Source: Tipula vernalis (lineage: Eukaryota; Arthropoda; Insecta; Diptera; Tipulidae). From it: a stretch of 64,000 nt of DNA. Both the position numbers and the translations under genes were made by a program. Where the stretch lies: positions 33,253,045 through 33,317,044 of the forward strand of contig OY282558.1 of assembly GCA_958295665.1 (NCBI GenBank). The letters run 5' to 3'. The notes below the pieces were generated by a model. The model was not told the origin of the DNA, made no database searches, and saw only the letters and a program-made list of their open reading frames with translations. Shown in pieces: positions 63,685 through 64,000 of the stretch (positions within the stretch are counted from its first letter, which is position 1; each line of letters starts with the position of its first letter).

Positions 63685-64000
63685 AGCTATAAATTACTTC
63701 AGTCCGAAATACATGTGGCCGCAAACAATTGATTTCGAATAATTAATCTATTATCGGATTTGAAGACCACATAGCCATCTTTAAACTGACGGTATCCTTT
63801 GGAGTGATACAACGTATACCCAAGGTGGTAATTATACTATCATATGTTGTATCCACAACATTATTGTAAGACATTGTAGACGGAAGACGGCATGTTTTCC
63901 TCCTAGTCTGCACAACATTCCAAAACGATTTGGGTTTCAATTTCAAATCGTCTTCCTTGATAATTCAGCACCTCTTACACCACGATACATTGTCAATACT
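63421..64000 (-). mobile_element. Decayed Jockey-like LINE, ORF2 reverse-transcriptase part
   Basis: Reading the - strand, fragments occur in order from the right edge leftward: the endonuclease-RT linker, the QHRF block, the RST block, the KWIDSY block and the SGV block near 63455. All are typical of Jockey-clade non-LTR retrotransposon ORF2. Frames shift between fragments, and the catalytic YADD motif is not present. The element runs off the window on its 5' side. On its 3' side the homology ends inside the RT domain at the BEL/Pao remnant, without a poly(A) tail or 3' UTR that I can recognise. Confidence 0.8.
63743..63964 (-). pseudogene. LINE ORF2 remnant: endonuclease-RT linker
   Basis: The - strand reads KLKPKSFWNVVQTRRK followed by LPSTMSYNNVVDT. 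This matches the '.PK.FW..V.SKRK...LPS.M.YNG' linker between endonuclease and reverse transcriptase in Jockey-like LINEs. An in-frame TGA stop lies upstream, just to the right of this match. After TTYDSI the similarity to the family fades, and the expected 100 or so residues of the first RT blocks are replaced by about 60 bases of sequence I cannot place (63685-63742). Confidence 0.75.

Overview
The window is eukaryotic, and most likely from an insect or another arthropod. Positions 1-61119 are one uninterrupted satellite DNA array. The right 2.9 kb (61120-64000) is single-copy, AT-rich DNA holding two decayed retrotransposons: a BEL/Pao-type LTR element on the + strand and a Jockey-like LINE on the - strand. 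No intact protein-coding gene, rRNA gene or CRISPR array is visible. This looks like the inner edge of a (peri)centromeric or other heterochromatic satellite block.

The satellite is built from two versions of one monomer. Type A is 151 bp. Type B is 181 bp, which is A plus a 30-bp module. They mostly alternate as a 332-bp AB dimer, mixed with AAB (483 bp), ABB (513 bp), AA (302 bp) and AAAB (634 bp) units. Larger blocks of 996 bp to 3.8 kb are repeated with their private mutations, the mark of repeated unequal exchange. There are roughly 370 monomers, and length changes within monomers are rare. The last 14 monomers (58732-61119) belong to a distinct, separately homogenised subfamily with its own ABB trimer, so the array has a layered edge that stops abruptly at about 61119.

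The roughly 150 open frames of 80-158 codons on the - strand of the array are by-products of the repeat. Both monomer lengths are 1 modulo 3, so each 'protein' reads the same DNA twice in two frames. They are not annotated as genes.

Each monomer carries a segment resembling a tRNA D-arm/A box (a 5-bp AGCTC/GAGCT stem with a TAGCTCAG core). Type A also carries a full match to the core of the Pol III B box (GTTCGATTC). The + strand consensus has no run of four T. A tRNA- or SINE-derived origin, or Pol III read-through transcription, is a hypothesis worth testing; the boxes are further apart than in a tRNA.

In the flank, recognisable BEL/Pao pieces lie in the correct order on the + strand: Gag zinc knuckles, aspartic protease, reverse transcriptase, RNase H, and the integrase zinc-binding and catalytic start. 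All are broken by stops, frameshifts and deletions. At about 63425 they meet an oppositely oriented LINE reverse-transcriptase relic that runs off the window end.
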